Below, in pieces: positions 7,966 through 16,536 of a stretch of 35,578 nt of DNA. Origin of the DNA: an uncultured PS1 clade bacterium. Lineage in GTDB: Bacteria; Pseudomonadota; Alphaproteobacteria; MED-G09. Position 1 is the first letter of the stretch, and the number at the start of each line of letters is the position of its first letter. The position numbers and the translations under genes are program-made. The stretch is taken from NCBI GenBank assembly GCA_902609025.1, contig CACLQD010000009.1:1-35578 (forward strand). Reading direction: 5' to 3'. The notes under the pieces were generated by a model. It was not told where the DNA came from. It was given only the letters and a program-made list of their open reading frames with translations, and did not search any database.

Positions 7966-9258
7966 ATGAGTGATGAATTAAAAAATCCAGAAACTATAGC
8001 TTTACATGCTGGTTGGAGATCAGATGCAAGTACCAATTCTGTAGCTGTCCCAATTCACCAAACAACAAGCTATCAATTTGATAATACTGAGCACGCAGCA
8101 AATTTGTTTGCACTATCTGAGTTAGGAAATATTTATTCGAGAATAATGAATCCTACATGCGATATACTTGAACAAAGAATTGCTGCTTTAGAGGGTGGAG
8201 CTGCAGCTTTAGCTGTTTCATCTGGGCAAACTGCAACTGCATATGCTATTCAAAATATTGCAAGAGCAGGTGATAACATTGTTTCATCAACAGATTTATA
8301 TGGTGGTACATGGAATCAATTCAGTAATACTTTTAAAGATATTGGTATAGAGGTGCGTTTTGTAGATCCTAAAGACCCCAATAATTTTGCAAATGCAACT
8401 GATGAAAAAACACGAGCATATTTTGCTGAAACTTTACCAAATCCAAAATTACAAGTCTTTCCTATAAAGGAAGTGGCGGAGATTGGTAGAAAACAAGGTA
8501 TTCCTCTAATCGTTGATAATACCGCAGCCCCAATAATTTGTAGACCATTTGATCAAGGTGCTGCAATTATTGTTCATTCGACTACAAAATATATTGGTGG
8601 TCACGGAACATCTATTGGTGGAATAATAGTTGATGCCGGTGGTTTTGATTGGGCTGGTGCTGGTGATAGACAACCTGCGTTGAATACGCCAGATCCATCT
8701 TATCATGGAGCAGTTTTTTCTCAGCTTCCAGACCCTCTAACGCCACTAGCTTTTATTCTTAAAGCTAGGACAACTCTATTAAGAGATATGGGTGGAGCAA
8801 TGAGCCCGTTCAATGCATTTCAATTTATACAGGGATTAGAAACTCTTCCTTTAAGAATTAGAGAGCATAGTAAAAATGCAAATGAGATTGCAAATTTCTT
8901 AAATTCTCACGACAAGGTTACTAATGTAATTTATCCTGGATTGATGGAAGGTGATTATAAAAAAAGAGCTGATGAGAATCTTTCAGGAGGATACGGTGGC
9001 CTTGTTGGCTTTGAACTAGAAGGAGGCGTTGAGTCAGGTAAGAAATTTATTAATTCTTTAGAGTTACTTTATCATGTTGCAAATATTGGTGATGCAAGAA
9101 GTCTCGCAATACATCCTGCAAGCACTACGCACAGTCAATTATCCGAGGAAGAACAACTAGCTGCTGGTGTTACACCCGGTTATGTAAGGTTATCTGTAGG
9201 TATTGAACATATTGATGATATTAAGGCTGATTTAACCCAGGCTCTCGATAAGGCCTAA
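7966..9258 (+). CDS. metY: O-acetylhomoserine sulfhydrylase (aminocarboxypropyltransferase)
   Basis: A 430-residue fold-type I PLP enzyme making homocysteine from O-acetylhomoserine and sulfide (direct sulfhydrylation). The length is typical of MetY, longer than the 386-residue gamma-lyase at 835 because of an insert around residues 215-265 that includes DPSYHGAVF. PLP lysine K208 lies in HSTTKYIGGHG; other landmarks are YSRIMNPT (57-64), SSGQTA and the VDNT aspartate. GGAGGT lies 6 bp before the ATG. The gene is monocistronic: preceded by a SAM-II riboswitch with terminator and followed by a strong terminator. It therefore looks repressed when SAM is plentiful. It provides homocysteine for methionine synthesis, or for the reverse-transsulfuration pair at the left end of the window. 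Confidence 0.95.
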   Translation: MSDELKNPETIALHAGWRSDASTNSVAVPIHQTTSYQFDNTEHAANLFALSELGNIYSRIMNPTCDILEQRIAALEGGAAALAVSSGQTATAYAIQNIARAGDNIVSSTDLYGGTWNQFSNTFKDIGIEVRFVDPKDPNNFANATDEKTRAYFAETLPNPKLQVFPIKEVAEIGRKQGIPLIVDNTAAPIICRPFDQGAAIIVHSTTKYIGGHGTSIGGIIVDAGGFDWAGAGDRQPALNTPDPSYHGAVFSQLPDPLTPLAFILKARTTLLRDMGGAMSPFNAFQFIQGLETLPLRIREHSKNANEIANFLNSHDKVTNVIYPGLMEGDYKKRADENLSGGYGGLVGFELEGGVESGKKFINSLELLYHVANIGDARSLAIHPASTTHSQLSEEEQLAAGVTPGYVRLSVGIEHIDDIKADLTQALDKA

Positions 9259-9281
9259 AAATAATCACTAATTTTATTAAT

Positions 9282-9310
9282 AAAGCCGCTTAATATTAAG
9301 CGGCTTTTTT
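9282..9310 (+). terminator. Intrinsic terminator after metY
   Basis: A 12-bp perfect inverted repeat, AAAGCCGCTTAA (9282-9293) and TTAAGCGGCTTT (9296-9307), runs into a T tract ending at 9310. It lies 23 bp after the metY stop. Its 5' A run means it could also act on the opposite strand. Confidence 0.9.
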
Positions 9311-9375
9311 ATTTAATTATTCCAAAAATCAAGTTTATGTAATAATCTTAGCCGGAATAGATTATGAGTTAAACA

Positions 9376-10377
9376 ATGAAAAGAAAAGTATGGAAATTAA
9401 TGGATAGACCAGAAGGTTTGAATTTTGAAGAAGCTTTATCCTTAGTTGAGGAAGACCTTGAATCTCCTAGCGATAATAAAATTTTAATTAAAACGAAAAT
9501 AATTTCTATGGATGCTGGAACTAGAATGTGGATGAGTGATAGGCAAGATAGTTATCAGCCTCCAATTGATCTTGGTTCAAGCATGGTAGGGGTATGTCTT
9601 GCAGAAGTAGTTGAGTCAGATAATCCTAATTTTTCTAAAGGTGATTTAGTTCGTGGATTTGGTGAATGGGCAGATTATGCAATTGTTGAAACAGATAGCT
9701 TTTTGAAACTTGAGGCTGGCTTAGAAGATGAAGCAGCCTATTTGTCAGTTTTAGGTTTGAATGGATGGACAGCATATGTTGGAGTTATGGAAGTTGGAAA
9801 ACCGAAAGAGGGTGAAATATTTCTTGTATCCGCAGCCGCTGGAGCAACGGGATCACTAGCTGGGCAAATTGCTAAAAAAGCAGGGTGTAAGGTTATAGGG
9901 CTTGCTGGAAGCAAAGAAAAATGTGACTGGCTAGTTAATGATCTAGGTTTTGATCACGCAATAAATTATAAAACTGATGATCTTGATAAATCCTTAAAAG
10001 ATTTATGTCCTGAGGGTGTTGATATTTATTTTGATAATGTTGCTGGTGATATTTTAAATACGGTTCTTCAAAATCTTGCTTTATATGCACGTATTCCGTT
10101 ATCTGGATTATTAGCACAATACAATGAAAAAGGTTCAAGGCTTCCTGGACCGGATAATTTTGATCAAATTTTGATGAAAAGAGCTTCTATCACAGGCTTT
10201 TTCTGCCCAGATTTTTTAGAGGATGGACCAAAAATAGAAAAAATTATGCATGATTGGTATTTAGAAGGTTCATTAAAATTTAAAGCAGACATCACAAATG
10301 GTTTAGAGAATGTATTGGTGTCATACAAGAGAATGTTTAATGGCGATAATATCGGTAAAACACTTGTTAAATTGTAA
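9376..10377 (+). CDS. NADP-dependent zinc-free MDR oxidoreductase (CurA/LTD type)
   Basis: A 333-residue medium-chain reductase without zinc ligands. It resembles the leukotriene B4 12-hydroxydehydrogenase / prostaglandin reductase / CurA group, which reduce alpha,beta-unsaturated carbonyls with NADPH. The cofactor motif is SAAAGATGS near residues 152-160. The LNGWTAYVG and EGVDIYFDNVAG segments are family-typical. It is a clear paralogue of the gene at 14069-15097: both contain GKPKEGE, SAAAGA, a CEGxDIYF-like segment and RIPxxGL in the same order. No strong ribosome site precedes the ATG. A cupin gene follows 21 bp later on the same strand. The exact substrate is not identifiable. Confidence 0.85.
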   Translation: MKRKVWKLMDRPEGLNFEEALSLVEEDLESPSDNKILIKTKIISMDAGTRMWMSDRQDSYQPPIDLGSSMVGVCLAEVVESDNPNFSKGDLVRGFGEWADYAIVETDSFLKLEAGLEDEAAYLSVLGLNGWTAYVGVMEVGKPKEGEIFLVSAAAGATGSLAGQIAKKAGCKVIGLAGSKEKCDWLVNDLGFDHAINYKTDDLDKSLKDLCPEGVDIYFDNVAGDILNTVLQNLALYARIPLSGLLAQYNEKGSRLPGPDNFDQILMKRASITGFFCPDFLEDGPKIEKIMHDWYLEGSLKFKADITNGLENVLVSYKRMFNGDNIGKTLVKL

Positions 10378-10398
10378 TAAGATATAAAGGCAAATATA

Positions 10399-10749
10399 TT
10401 GAAATTATCAGGAAATTATAATGTTGGTGGAGAAGTGGCCAAAGAAGATGAACGTTACAAAGTTGTCGATAACACAACATTAAAAGGTTTAGTATTAAGT
10501 AGCACCGATCTTAATCCCGGTCATTCTACCAGCGGACATAAACATGCTGGTCAAGAGGAAGTCTATACCTTTATAAGAGGTAAGGGCTCTATGACATTGA
10601 CTTACCCCAATGGAAAAGTTTCTGAATTTGATGTTTCGTCTGGAGATATAGTTCTAATTGAAGATGATGTTCATCATAGAGTTGAAAATACAGGTGGTGA
10701 AGAAAAATTATACTTCGTTTGTGTTTTTGATGGAAAAAGAAGCCACTAA
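10399..10749 (+). CDS. Small single-domain cupin protein
   Basis: A 116-residue cupin beta-barrel. Motif 1 is present as the HKH...E pattern (residues 47-54 region) and motif 2 as GDIVLIEDDVHHRVEN near residues 87-102, giving the usual metal ligands (two His, one Glu, one His). Small cupins may be isomerases, dioxygenases or binding proteins; nothing here decides between them. The start is TTG: AAAGG lies 8 bp upstream, and no ATG occurs before the first motif. The gene follows the MDR reductase by 21 bp and is probably in the same transcript. It converges on nrdB with 9 bp between the stop codons. Confidence 0.8.
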   Translation: MKLSGNYNVGGEVAKEDERYKVVDNTTLKGLVLSSTDLNPGHSTSGHKHAGQEEVYTFIRGKGSMTLTYPNGKVSEFDVSSGDIVLIEDDVHHRVENTGGEEKLYFVCVFDGKRSH

Positions 10750-10758
10750 AGCTTAACT

Positions 10759-11733
10759 TTATGTCCCAAATGATTCTTTAAATGTTTCTTCCCAGCTACC
10801 TGTAGTGGATGCCCTTGAATATTCAGTAGCTCTTCCTTCAAAGAAATTAGTGTGCTCTACGCCGCCAAGCATTTCAACCATCCATGGTAACGGATGCTCT
10901 TTTATATTGAAAAGTTTTTCCATTCCTAATTGGGTTAATCTAAGATCAGCAATATATCTGATATAATCTTTAACTTGATTTGCTTCGAGACCTTCAACTC
11001 CACCAAGCTCAAAAGCAAGATTAATAAATGCATCTTCATGACTAATTACAGTTTCGCAGGCTTTGTATATATCTTTCTCTAGTTCAGGTGTTAAAACTTC
11101 TGGATTTTCAGAAACAAAGGTTCGAAATAGTTTGATTGCAGATTCAGTATGTAAAGTTTCATCTCTTACAGACCAGGTAACTATTTGTCCCATTCCTTTC
11201 ATTTTATTAAATCTTGGAAAATTTAATAAAACAGCAAATGATGCAAACAACTGAACGCCTTCAGTAAAAGCTCCAAATACGGCAAGAGTTTTAGCTATAT
11301 TTTCTTTTGTTTCAACACCCCATTTTCTCATAAAATCAAATTTATCTTTCATTTCTTTGTATTCAAGAAAAGCACTGTATTCTATTTCGGCCATTCCAAT
11401 GGTATCAAGAAGGTGACTATATGCAGCTATATGTATTGTTTCTGTACTTGAGAAAGCTGCCATCATCATTTGAACTTCTGTTGGTTTAAATACTTGCGAG
11501 TAGTGTTTCATATAACAGTTATTTACTTCAACATCTGCCTGTACAAAAAACCTGAAAATTTGTGTAAGAAGATTCTTTTCTGCCTCAGATAGGTTTTTTT
11601 CCCAATCTTTCACATCTTCTGCAAGAGGTACTTCTTCTGGTAACCAGTGGATTTGTTGTTGAGTATGCCATGCTTCATAGGCCCATGGATATTTAAACGG
11701 TTTATATACTAATCTTTCTTCTAAAAGGGACAT
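10759..11733 (-). CDS. nrdB: Ribonucleotide reductase class I, beta (radical) subunit
   Basis: A 324-residue ferritin-like subunit that houses the metal-radical cofactor for NrdA. All expected ligands are seen: D67, E98 and H101 (ETIH), E158, E192 and H195 (ETLH). The radical tyrosine Y105 lies four residues after H101, as in Escherichia coli Y122, so this is a tyrosyl-radical type rather than a Tyr-less class. The C-terminal tail (about 300-324) would dock on NrdA. No ATP-cone is fused at the N-terminus, unlike some NrdB variants. The gene lies 7 bp after nrdA and is cotranscribed from the NrdR-box promoter at 13951-13981. The iron versus manganese content cannot be judged. Confidence 0.95.
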   Translation of the reverse strand: MSLLEERLVYKPFKYPWAYEAWHTQQQIHWLPEEVPLAEDVKDWEKNLSEAEKNLLTQIFRFFVQADVEVNNCYMKHYSQVFKPTEVQMMMAAFSSTETIHIAAYSHLLDTIGMAEIEYSAFLEYKEMKDKFDFMRKWGVETKENIAKTLAVFGAFTEGVQLFASFAVLLNFPRFNKMKGMGQIVTWSVRDETLHTESAIKLFRTFVSENPEVLTPELEKDIYKACETVISHEDAFINLAFELGGVEGLEANQVKDYIRYIADLRLTQLGMEKLFNIKEHPLPWMVEMLGGVEHTNFFEGRATEYSRASTTGSWEETFKESFGT

Positions 11734-11740
11734 TTCTTAC

Positions 11741-13798
11741 TCACTGACAGGATAGACATTCATCATAGTCATCATCGTTTATACTTGATTCTGCAACCAT
11801 CTCATCAAGAGTTTTTGATTTTTTTTCATCTTTTTTACTTTGAGCAGGTGATTTTACCTCTACCTCTTTCTGGACTTCATCGAAAGATCCAGTTTCTGCT
11901 CTCTGAATTGATTGCGATCTACAATAATATAAACTTTTAACACCCTTTTTCCAAGCACTGTAATGGATATCATGGATATATTTTTTATTACTATCAGCAG
12001 GGACAAAAACATTTAAAGATTGCGCCTGATCTATCATTTCTGTTCTATCTGCAGCAAGATCAATTAACCATCTTTGATCAAGTTCAATTGCCGTCTTGAA
12101 TACATCTTTTTCATGGTCTGAGAGAAAATCAAGATGTTGAACTGAGCCTCGATTATTTAGGATGGATATCCAAACCTCATCATTATCTTGACCCTTTTCT
12201 TGTAATAATCTTTTTAGATGGGAGTTTCTAACTGTGAAAGTACCAGAAAGTGTTTTATGTGAAAAGACATTTGCCGCTATCGGTTCAATTCCTGGGCTTG
12301 CTCCACCACATATAATAGATATTGATGCAGTAGGTGCTACAGCTGTCTTATTTGAAAATCTTTCTTTTATTCCATATTCTTCAGCATCTGGACAGGCGCC
12401 TTTAACTTCAGCTAAATCTCTTGAGCTTTTATCGACTTGGTCTTTTATGTGATTAAATATTTTCTTATTCCATGATTTTGCGGTAACACCTTCCCAAGGG
12501 ATATTGTTTGCTTGAAAAAATGAGTGAAGCCCCATAACGCCAAGACCTACCGATCTCTCTCTCATTGCTGAGTATGCTGCTGTATTCATTGTTTCTGGAG
12601 CATTATCTATAAAGTCTTGTATAACATTATCTAAAAATCTCATGATATCAGGAATAAAGTCTTTATCATTTTCCCACTCATAATATTTCTCTATATTAAC
12701 TGATGATAAGCAGCAAACAGCTGTTCTTTCTTTACCATGATGATCAGTTCCTGTTGGTAGTGTTATTTCACTACAAAGATTTGATGTTTTAATTTCTAAG
12801 CCTGCTAATTTTTGTTGCTCTGGCCTTAAGTTATTTACTCTGTCTTTGAAGACTAAATAAGGTTCACCTGTTTCAACTCTTGCTGTTAGAAGTCTTATCC
12901 ATAGTGATCTTGCAGGAATTGATTTTTGAACGGTTTGATCTTTTGGGCTTCTGAGGTCCCACTCACCATCTTCTTCAACTGCTCGCATAAATGAGTCACT
13001 TATTAAAACACCATGATGAAGATTTAATGCTTTTCTATTAGGATCACCACCTGTTGGTCGTCTAATTTCAATGAATTCTTCAATCTCTGGATGATCAATA
13101 GGAAGATATACTGCGGCCGATCCTCTTCTTAATGACCCTTGGCTTATTGCCAATGTAAGAGAATCCATCACTTTAATGAATGGAACAATTCCACTCGTTT
13201 TACCTACGCCTCCAACTGATTCACCTATTGAGCGAAGGTTTCCCCAATACGATCCTATGCCACCTCCTCTTGATGCAAGCCATACATTTTCTGTCCATAG
13301 ATCTACTATTCCATCAAGGCTATCATTTGCTTCATTAAGAAAACATGAAATAGGTAATCCTCTTTTATTACCACCATTAGAAAGTATTGGAGTTGCAGGC
13401 ATAAACCATAATTGAGAAATATAATCGTATAATCTTTGAGAGTGTTCATCATTGTCGCCATAATATGATGCAACTCTTGCAAACAGTTCTTGAAAGCTTT
13501 CACCTTTCATTAGGTATCTGTCTTCAAGTGTTTCTCTTCCGAAATCTGTTAAAAGAGAGTCTCTAGAAGGATCTATTTTTACAGTTTTTCCTGTTCCGCT
13601 ATGTTGAACCGCTCTGTCTGCTACCTTAAAATCCATCTTGGGTTCATTTAAATTTTCAGTTGGTGGTTTCTCTCCAACTTTAGATTTTGCTTGTGAATAT
13701 AGCTGTTCCATTTCACTGTCAGTATATCCAGAAATTGTTAATGGTGGAGTCTTTCTTTTTGATTTCTTTGTTTTTTCTAGGTTTTCCATTAACATCAT
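11741..13798 (-). CDS. nrdA: Ribonucleotide reductase class I, alpha (catalytic) subunit
   Basis: A 685-residue catalytic subunit reducing NDPs to dNDPs. Visible active-site elements are redox cysteine C152 (LPISCF), the radical cysteine set N340-C342-E344 (NLCSE), the second redox cysteine in VCCLSS (362/363), the radical-transfer tyrosine pair Y624-Y625, and the C-terminal CLSC pair (C681, C684) that is re-reduced by thioredoxin or glutaredoxin. The roughly 80 residues before the catalytic region are polar and low-complexity and show no ATP-cone, so overall dATP feedback at that site seems absent. The start is one of three close ATGs; AAGGA lies 6 bp before the first. It is the first gene of the nrdAB operon under tandem NrdR-like boxes. 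Confidence 0.95.
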   Translation of the reverse strand: MMLMENLEKTKKSKRKTPPLTISGYTDSEMEQLYSQAKSKVGEKPPTENLNEPKMDFKVADRAVQHSGTGKTVKIDPSRDSLLTDFGRETLEDRYLMKGESFQELFARVASYYGDNDEHSQRLYDYISQLWFMPATPILSNGGNKRGLPISCFLNEANDSLDGIVDLWTENVWLASRGGGIGSYWGNLRSIGESVGGVGKTSGIVPFIKVMDSLTLAISQGSLRRGSAAVYLPIDHPEIEEFIEIRRPTGGDPNRKALNLHHGVLISDSFMRAVEEDGEWDLRSPKDQTVQKSIPARSLWIRLLTARVETGEPYLVFKDRVNNLRPEQQKLAGLEIKTSNLCSEITLPTGTDHHGKERTAVCCLSSVNIEKYYEWENDKDFIPDIMRFLDNVIQDFIDNAPETMNTAAYSAMRERSVGLGVMGLHSFFQANNIPWEGVTAKSWNKKIFNHIKDQVDKSSRDLAEVKGACPDAEEYGIKERFSNKTAVAPTASISIICGGASPGIEPIAANVFSHKTLSGTFTVRNSHLKRLLQEKGQDNDEVWISILNNRGSVQHLDFLSDHEKDVFKTAIELDQRWLIDLAADRTEMIDQAQSLNVFVPADSNKKYIHDIHYSAWKKGVKSLYYCRSQSIQRAETGSFDEVQKEVEVKSPAQSKKDEKKSKTLDEMVAESSINDDDYDECLSCQ

Positions 13799-13913
13799 TT
13801 TTATCCTTTTTTTTCAGAGTCGGATCCTCTTAAGGTGAATCGGGTTTTCTCCTAGGGCAGATCATCTCTGTATATATACAAGTGTAGCAGATGTATTAAT
13901 TTTTTATTTAATA

Positions 13914-13960
13914 CCCCTATAAGTAGGGTGATACACATTGAGTAACACAAAATATAGTAG
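13914..13960 (-). promoter_or_regulatory. Tandem NrdR-like boxes upstream of nrdAB
   Basis: Two 16-bp elements resemble the NrdR consensus ACACTATATATAGTGT: 13945-13960 (ACACAAAATATAGTAG, 12 of 16) and 13914-13929 (CCCCTATAAGTAGGGT, 11 of 16). Their starts are 31 bp apart with a 15-bp spacer, which is the usual NrdR tandem spacing of about three helical turns. The upstream box covers the predicted -10 of nrdAB, suiting repression by NrdR when dATP/ATP is high. The nrdR gene is not in the window. Confidence 0.72.
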
Positions 13961-13981
13961 CGTGTTCGTTCACGAGGTCAA
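13951..13981 (-). promoter_or_regulatory. Putative sigma70 promoter of nrdAB
   Basis: On the minus strand TTGACC (13981-13976) is followed by 16 bp and TACTAT (13959-13954); TATATT (13956-13951) is an alternative -10. Transcription would start near 13946, leaving a leader of about 145 bp before nrdA. That leader contains TGTATATATACA (13869-13880), a perfect 12-bp palindrome of unknown role. Confidence 0.55.
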
Positions 13982-14068
13982 TAAAGAAAATGAAAAAGTG
14001 TTATTTTTTTTTCTTTTTTTTATTAAATCACGCATTAAGATAAACATTGGAGCACAGGAGTTAAAGAA

Positions 14069-15097
14069 ATGAATTCAAATAGAACAACTAGATCATGGCG
14101 GTTAAGAAGAAGACCTGATGGAATAATTAATGAAAATGATCTTGAGTTAGTTACTGAGGAAATACCTGAGATTACAGAGGGTCAAATATTAGCTAAAACT
14201 ATCTATTTTTCATTAGACCCTACTAATAGAATTTGGATGTCTGACATTGATCAATATATGGAACCTGTTGAAATAGGTGATATTATGAGGGCAGGCGGAT
14301 CGCTCGCTATAGTTGAAGATTCAAAAGTTTCTCATATCAAAGTAGGCGACATTGTTCAAGGTGGCATGCATGGTGGCTGGCAAGAGTACTTTATAATTCC
14401 TGGCGAAGAGGCTGTCGCTATTCCAACGGAAGAATCCATACCTTTGACCGCGCTCATTTCTGTATTAGGTTTTACAGGTCCAACAGCATATTTTGGTTTC
14501 CTTGATATTGGTAAACCAAAAGAGGGTGAAACAGTTGTTGTTTCAGCTGCTGCCGGGGCCGTTGGCTCTATTGTTTGTCAATTGGCTAAAATTAAGGGAT
14601 GTCGCGTTGTAGCCATTGCAGGTAACGATGATAAATGTGAATGGTTAAAAAATGATCTCAAGGTTGATGAGGTTATCAATTATAAGAAAGAACAAATTTT
14701 AGATTCATTAAAAGAAAAGTGTCCTGAGGGTATAGATATTTATTTTGAGAATGTCGGGGGAGAAACCTTGGATGCTGCTCTTACACTAATGAATAATTAT
14801 GGTCGAATTCCTGTTTGTGGACTTATATCAATGTATAATGATTGGGACGCTCCCGGACCAAAAATGTTTAGAAATATCTTAATGAAAAGATTAACTGTAG
14901 AGGGTTTTTTAGTTTCTGATTATCTTGATAGATATTCTGAGAGTTTAGAAGCTTTATCAAAATGGATGGCAGAAGGAAAAATTCAATATAAAGTAGATAT
15001 TGTTGAAGGCATTGAAAATGCTCCAAGTGCAGTTAATAAGTTATTCACAGGTGAAAATACAGGTAAACTTGTAATTAAGGTTTCAGATGAGCCATAA
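14069..15097 (+). CDS. NADP-dependent zinc-free MDR oxidoreductase, paralogue of 9376
   Basis: A 342-residue reductase of the CurA / prostaglandin reductase type with a SAAAGAVGS cofactor loop near residues 160-168, FTGPTAYFG before it, and ENVGGETLDAA after it. No zinc-binding cysteines are arranged as in alcohol dehydrogenases. It likely reduces enones or enals with NADPH; the substrate is unknown. The ribosome site AGGAG lies 9 bp before the ATG. It diverges from nrdA across 270 bp. Its stop codon is one base from that of the convergent thiolase gene. Sequence similarity with the gene at 9376-10377 extends over the full length, with nrdAB and a cupin gene between the two copies. Confidence 0.85.
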   Translation: MNSNRTTRSWRLRRRPDGIINENDLELVTEEIPEITEGQILAKTIYFSLDPTNRIWMSDIDQYMEPVEIGDIMRAGGSLAIVEDSKVSHIKVGDIVQGGMHGGWQEYFIIPGEEAVAIPTEESIPLTALISVLGFTGPTAYFGFLDIGKPKEGETVVVSAAAGAVGSIVCQLAKIKGCRVVAIAGNDDKCEWLKNDLKVDEVINYKKEQILDSLKEKCPEGIDIYFENVGGETLDAALTLMNNYGRIPVCGLISMYNDWDAPGPKMFRNILMKRLTVEGFLVSDYLDRYSESLEALSKWMAEGKIQYKVDIVEGIENAPSAVNKLFTGENTGKLVIKVSDEP

Positions 15098-15098
15098 A

Positions 15099-16286
15099 CT
15101 AGTAAACTTCAAATAACCCAGCAGCACCCATTCCGCCGCCAATGCACATAGTGACAACAACATTTTTTGCTTTCCTTCTTTTCCCTTCAAGAAGAATGTG
15201 ACCAACAAGTCTAGCTCCAGTCATACCAAAAGGATGACCAATAGAAATTGAGCCACCATTTACATTAAGCTTTTCATTATCAATTCCAAGCTTGTCACGA
15301 CAATATAATGTTTGACTTGCAAAAGCTTCATTGAGTTCCCATAAGTCAATATCATCAACTGTCATGTTATTTTTTTTCAATAATTTTGGAATCGCATACA
15401 CAGGACCGATACCCATTTCGTCAGGTTCGCATCCAGCAACAGCAAACCCTCTAAAAGCTCCAAGAGGCTCTAGACCTTTCTTTTCAGCAAGTTTTGAGTC
15501 CATTACAACAACTGATGCAGCACCATCAGATAGTTGGGAAGCATTACCTGCAGTGATGAAATGCTCTTCTCCTCTAACAGGAGGCAGACCTGCCAAACCT
15601 TCTAATGTTGTCTGAGGTCGATTACATTCATCTCTATCGACTGTATAATCTACTACTGATTCTTCACCAGTTTCTTTATCAACAACTTTCATTTTTGTAT
15701 CCATAGGTACAATTTCATTTTCGTAATAACCAGCGTCTTGAGCAGCAGCTGTTCTTTGCTGACTTTGTAGAGAATACTCGTCTTGACTTTCTCTGCTAAT
15801 ATCATACCTTTTGGCTACTATGTCTGCAGTTTCGATCATTGGCATCCATAGTGCAGGATATGATTCCATTAACTTATCTTCTGTTATATCTTTTAAATTA
15901 ATACCTTGCATTGAAACCATAGAAATTGATTCTACGCCTGCTCCTACCACAGCATCAGCCCCTTCCGCTACAACACGACCGGCAGCCATAGCAATTGTTT
16001 GTAAACCTGAAGAACAAAATCTATTAACTGTAACTCCAGATGTAGTTACAGGACACCCTGCCCAAATTGCAGCCAATCGTCCAACATTTTGGCCTGTTGC
16101 ACCCTCAGGAGTTCCACATCCCATAATAACATCATCAATTTCTGCAGGATCCAAGTTTGCTCTTTCAATAGAATGCTTAACTGCATGTCCTGCTATTGCG
16201 GCACCATGCGTCATATTAAAACCACCTCTACCTGATTTGGCTAAACCTGTTCTTGCTGTAGATACTATTACTGCTTCTCTAGTCAT
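15099..16286 (-). CDS. Acetyl-CoA acyltransferase / acetyltransferase (thiolase)
   Basis: A 395-residue thiolase. Nucleophile C91 is in NRFCSSGLQ, H351 in the GHPFGMTG motif, and the second cysteine C381 in CIGGGMG. All three catalytic positions are intact and the length is normal. It either cleaves 3-ketoacyl-CoA in beta-oxidation or interconverts acetyl-CoA and acetoacetyl-CoA. The partial FadJ-like gene at the right end and acetoacetyl-CoA synthetase at the left would supply substrates. AGGAG lies 6 bp before the ATG. The gene is alone on its strand here, with the MDR gene converging on it. Chain-length specificity cannot be told from motifs. Confidence 0.93.
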   Translation of the reverse strand: MTREAVIVSTARTGLAKSGRGGFNMTHGAAIAGHAVKHSIERANLDPAEIDDVIMGCGTPEGATGQNVGRLAAIWAGCPVTTSGVTVNRFCSSGLQTIAMAAGRVVAEGADAVVGAGVESISMVSMQGINLKDITEDKLMESYPALWMPMIETADIVAKRYDISRESQDEYSLQSQQRTAAAQDAGYYENEIVPMDTKMKVVDKETGEESVVDYTVDRDECNRPQTTLEGLAGLPPVRGEEHFITAGNASQLSDGAASVVVMDSKLAEKKGLEPLGAFRGFAVAGCEPDEMGIGPVYAIPKLLKKNNMTVDDIDLWELNEAFASQTLYCRDKLGIDNEKLNVNGGSISIGHPFGMTGARLVGHILLEGKRRKAKNVVVTMCIGGGMGAAGLFEVY

Positions 16287-16536
16287 CGCTATCTCCTAAG
16301 GATATCTGTTAAGTAAATTTAAACTGTATTGTGAACAGAAAATCTTTTTTTTCAATAGTTAATTAAAAAAAATACACTTCAACAATAGTAATTTAGTTTT
16401 GATAAAAAATTAAAAAGAGTTAACCTTAGATTAACAAAAATAATGAGGTTTTTTATATTATGAATGGCCACAATTTCGATAAATTTTAATATTATTAACA
16501 AATCATTATATTAAGTATCTGTTAGAGATAAAATTT
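16287..16536. other. 250-bp AT-rich divergent intergenic region
   Basis: This span separates the thiolase gene (minus strand) from the 88-residue orphan (plus strand) and must hold both promoters. Apart from the thiolase ribosome site next to 16287, I see only A/T tracts and a short imperfect repeat, GTTAA...TTAAC (about 16418-16434). No promoter hexamers stand out above the AT-rich background. Confidence 0.5.

Noticed and set aside
15811-16299. 162-codon plus-strand open frame opposite thiolase
   Set aside because: The thiolase on the other strand has all catalytic motifs. This frame is rich in Ala/Pro/Ser/Thr as expected from antisense reading.
16324-16338. LexA-like CTGT...ACAG sequence (CTGTATTGTGAACAG)
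   Set aside because: The spacing is one base shorter than a LexA box and no SOS gene is adjacent.
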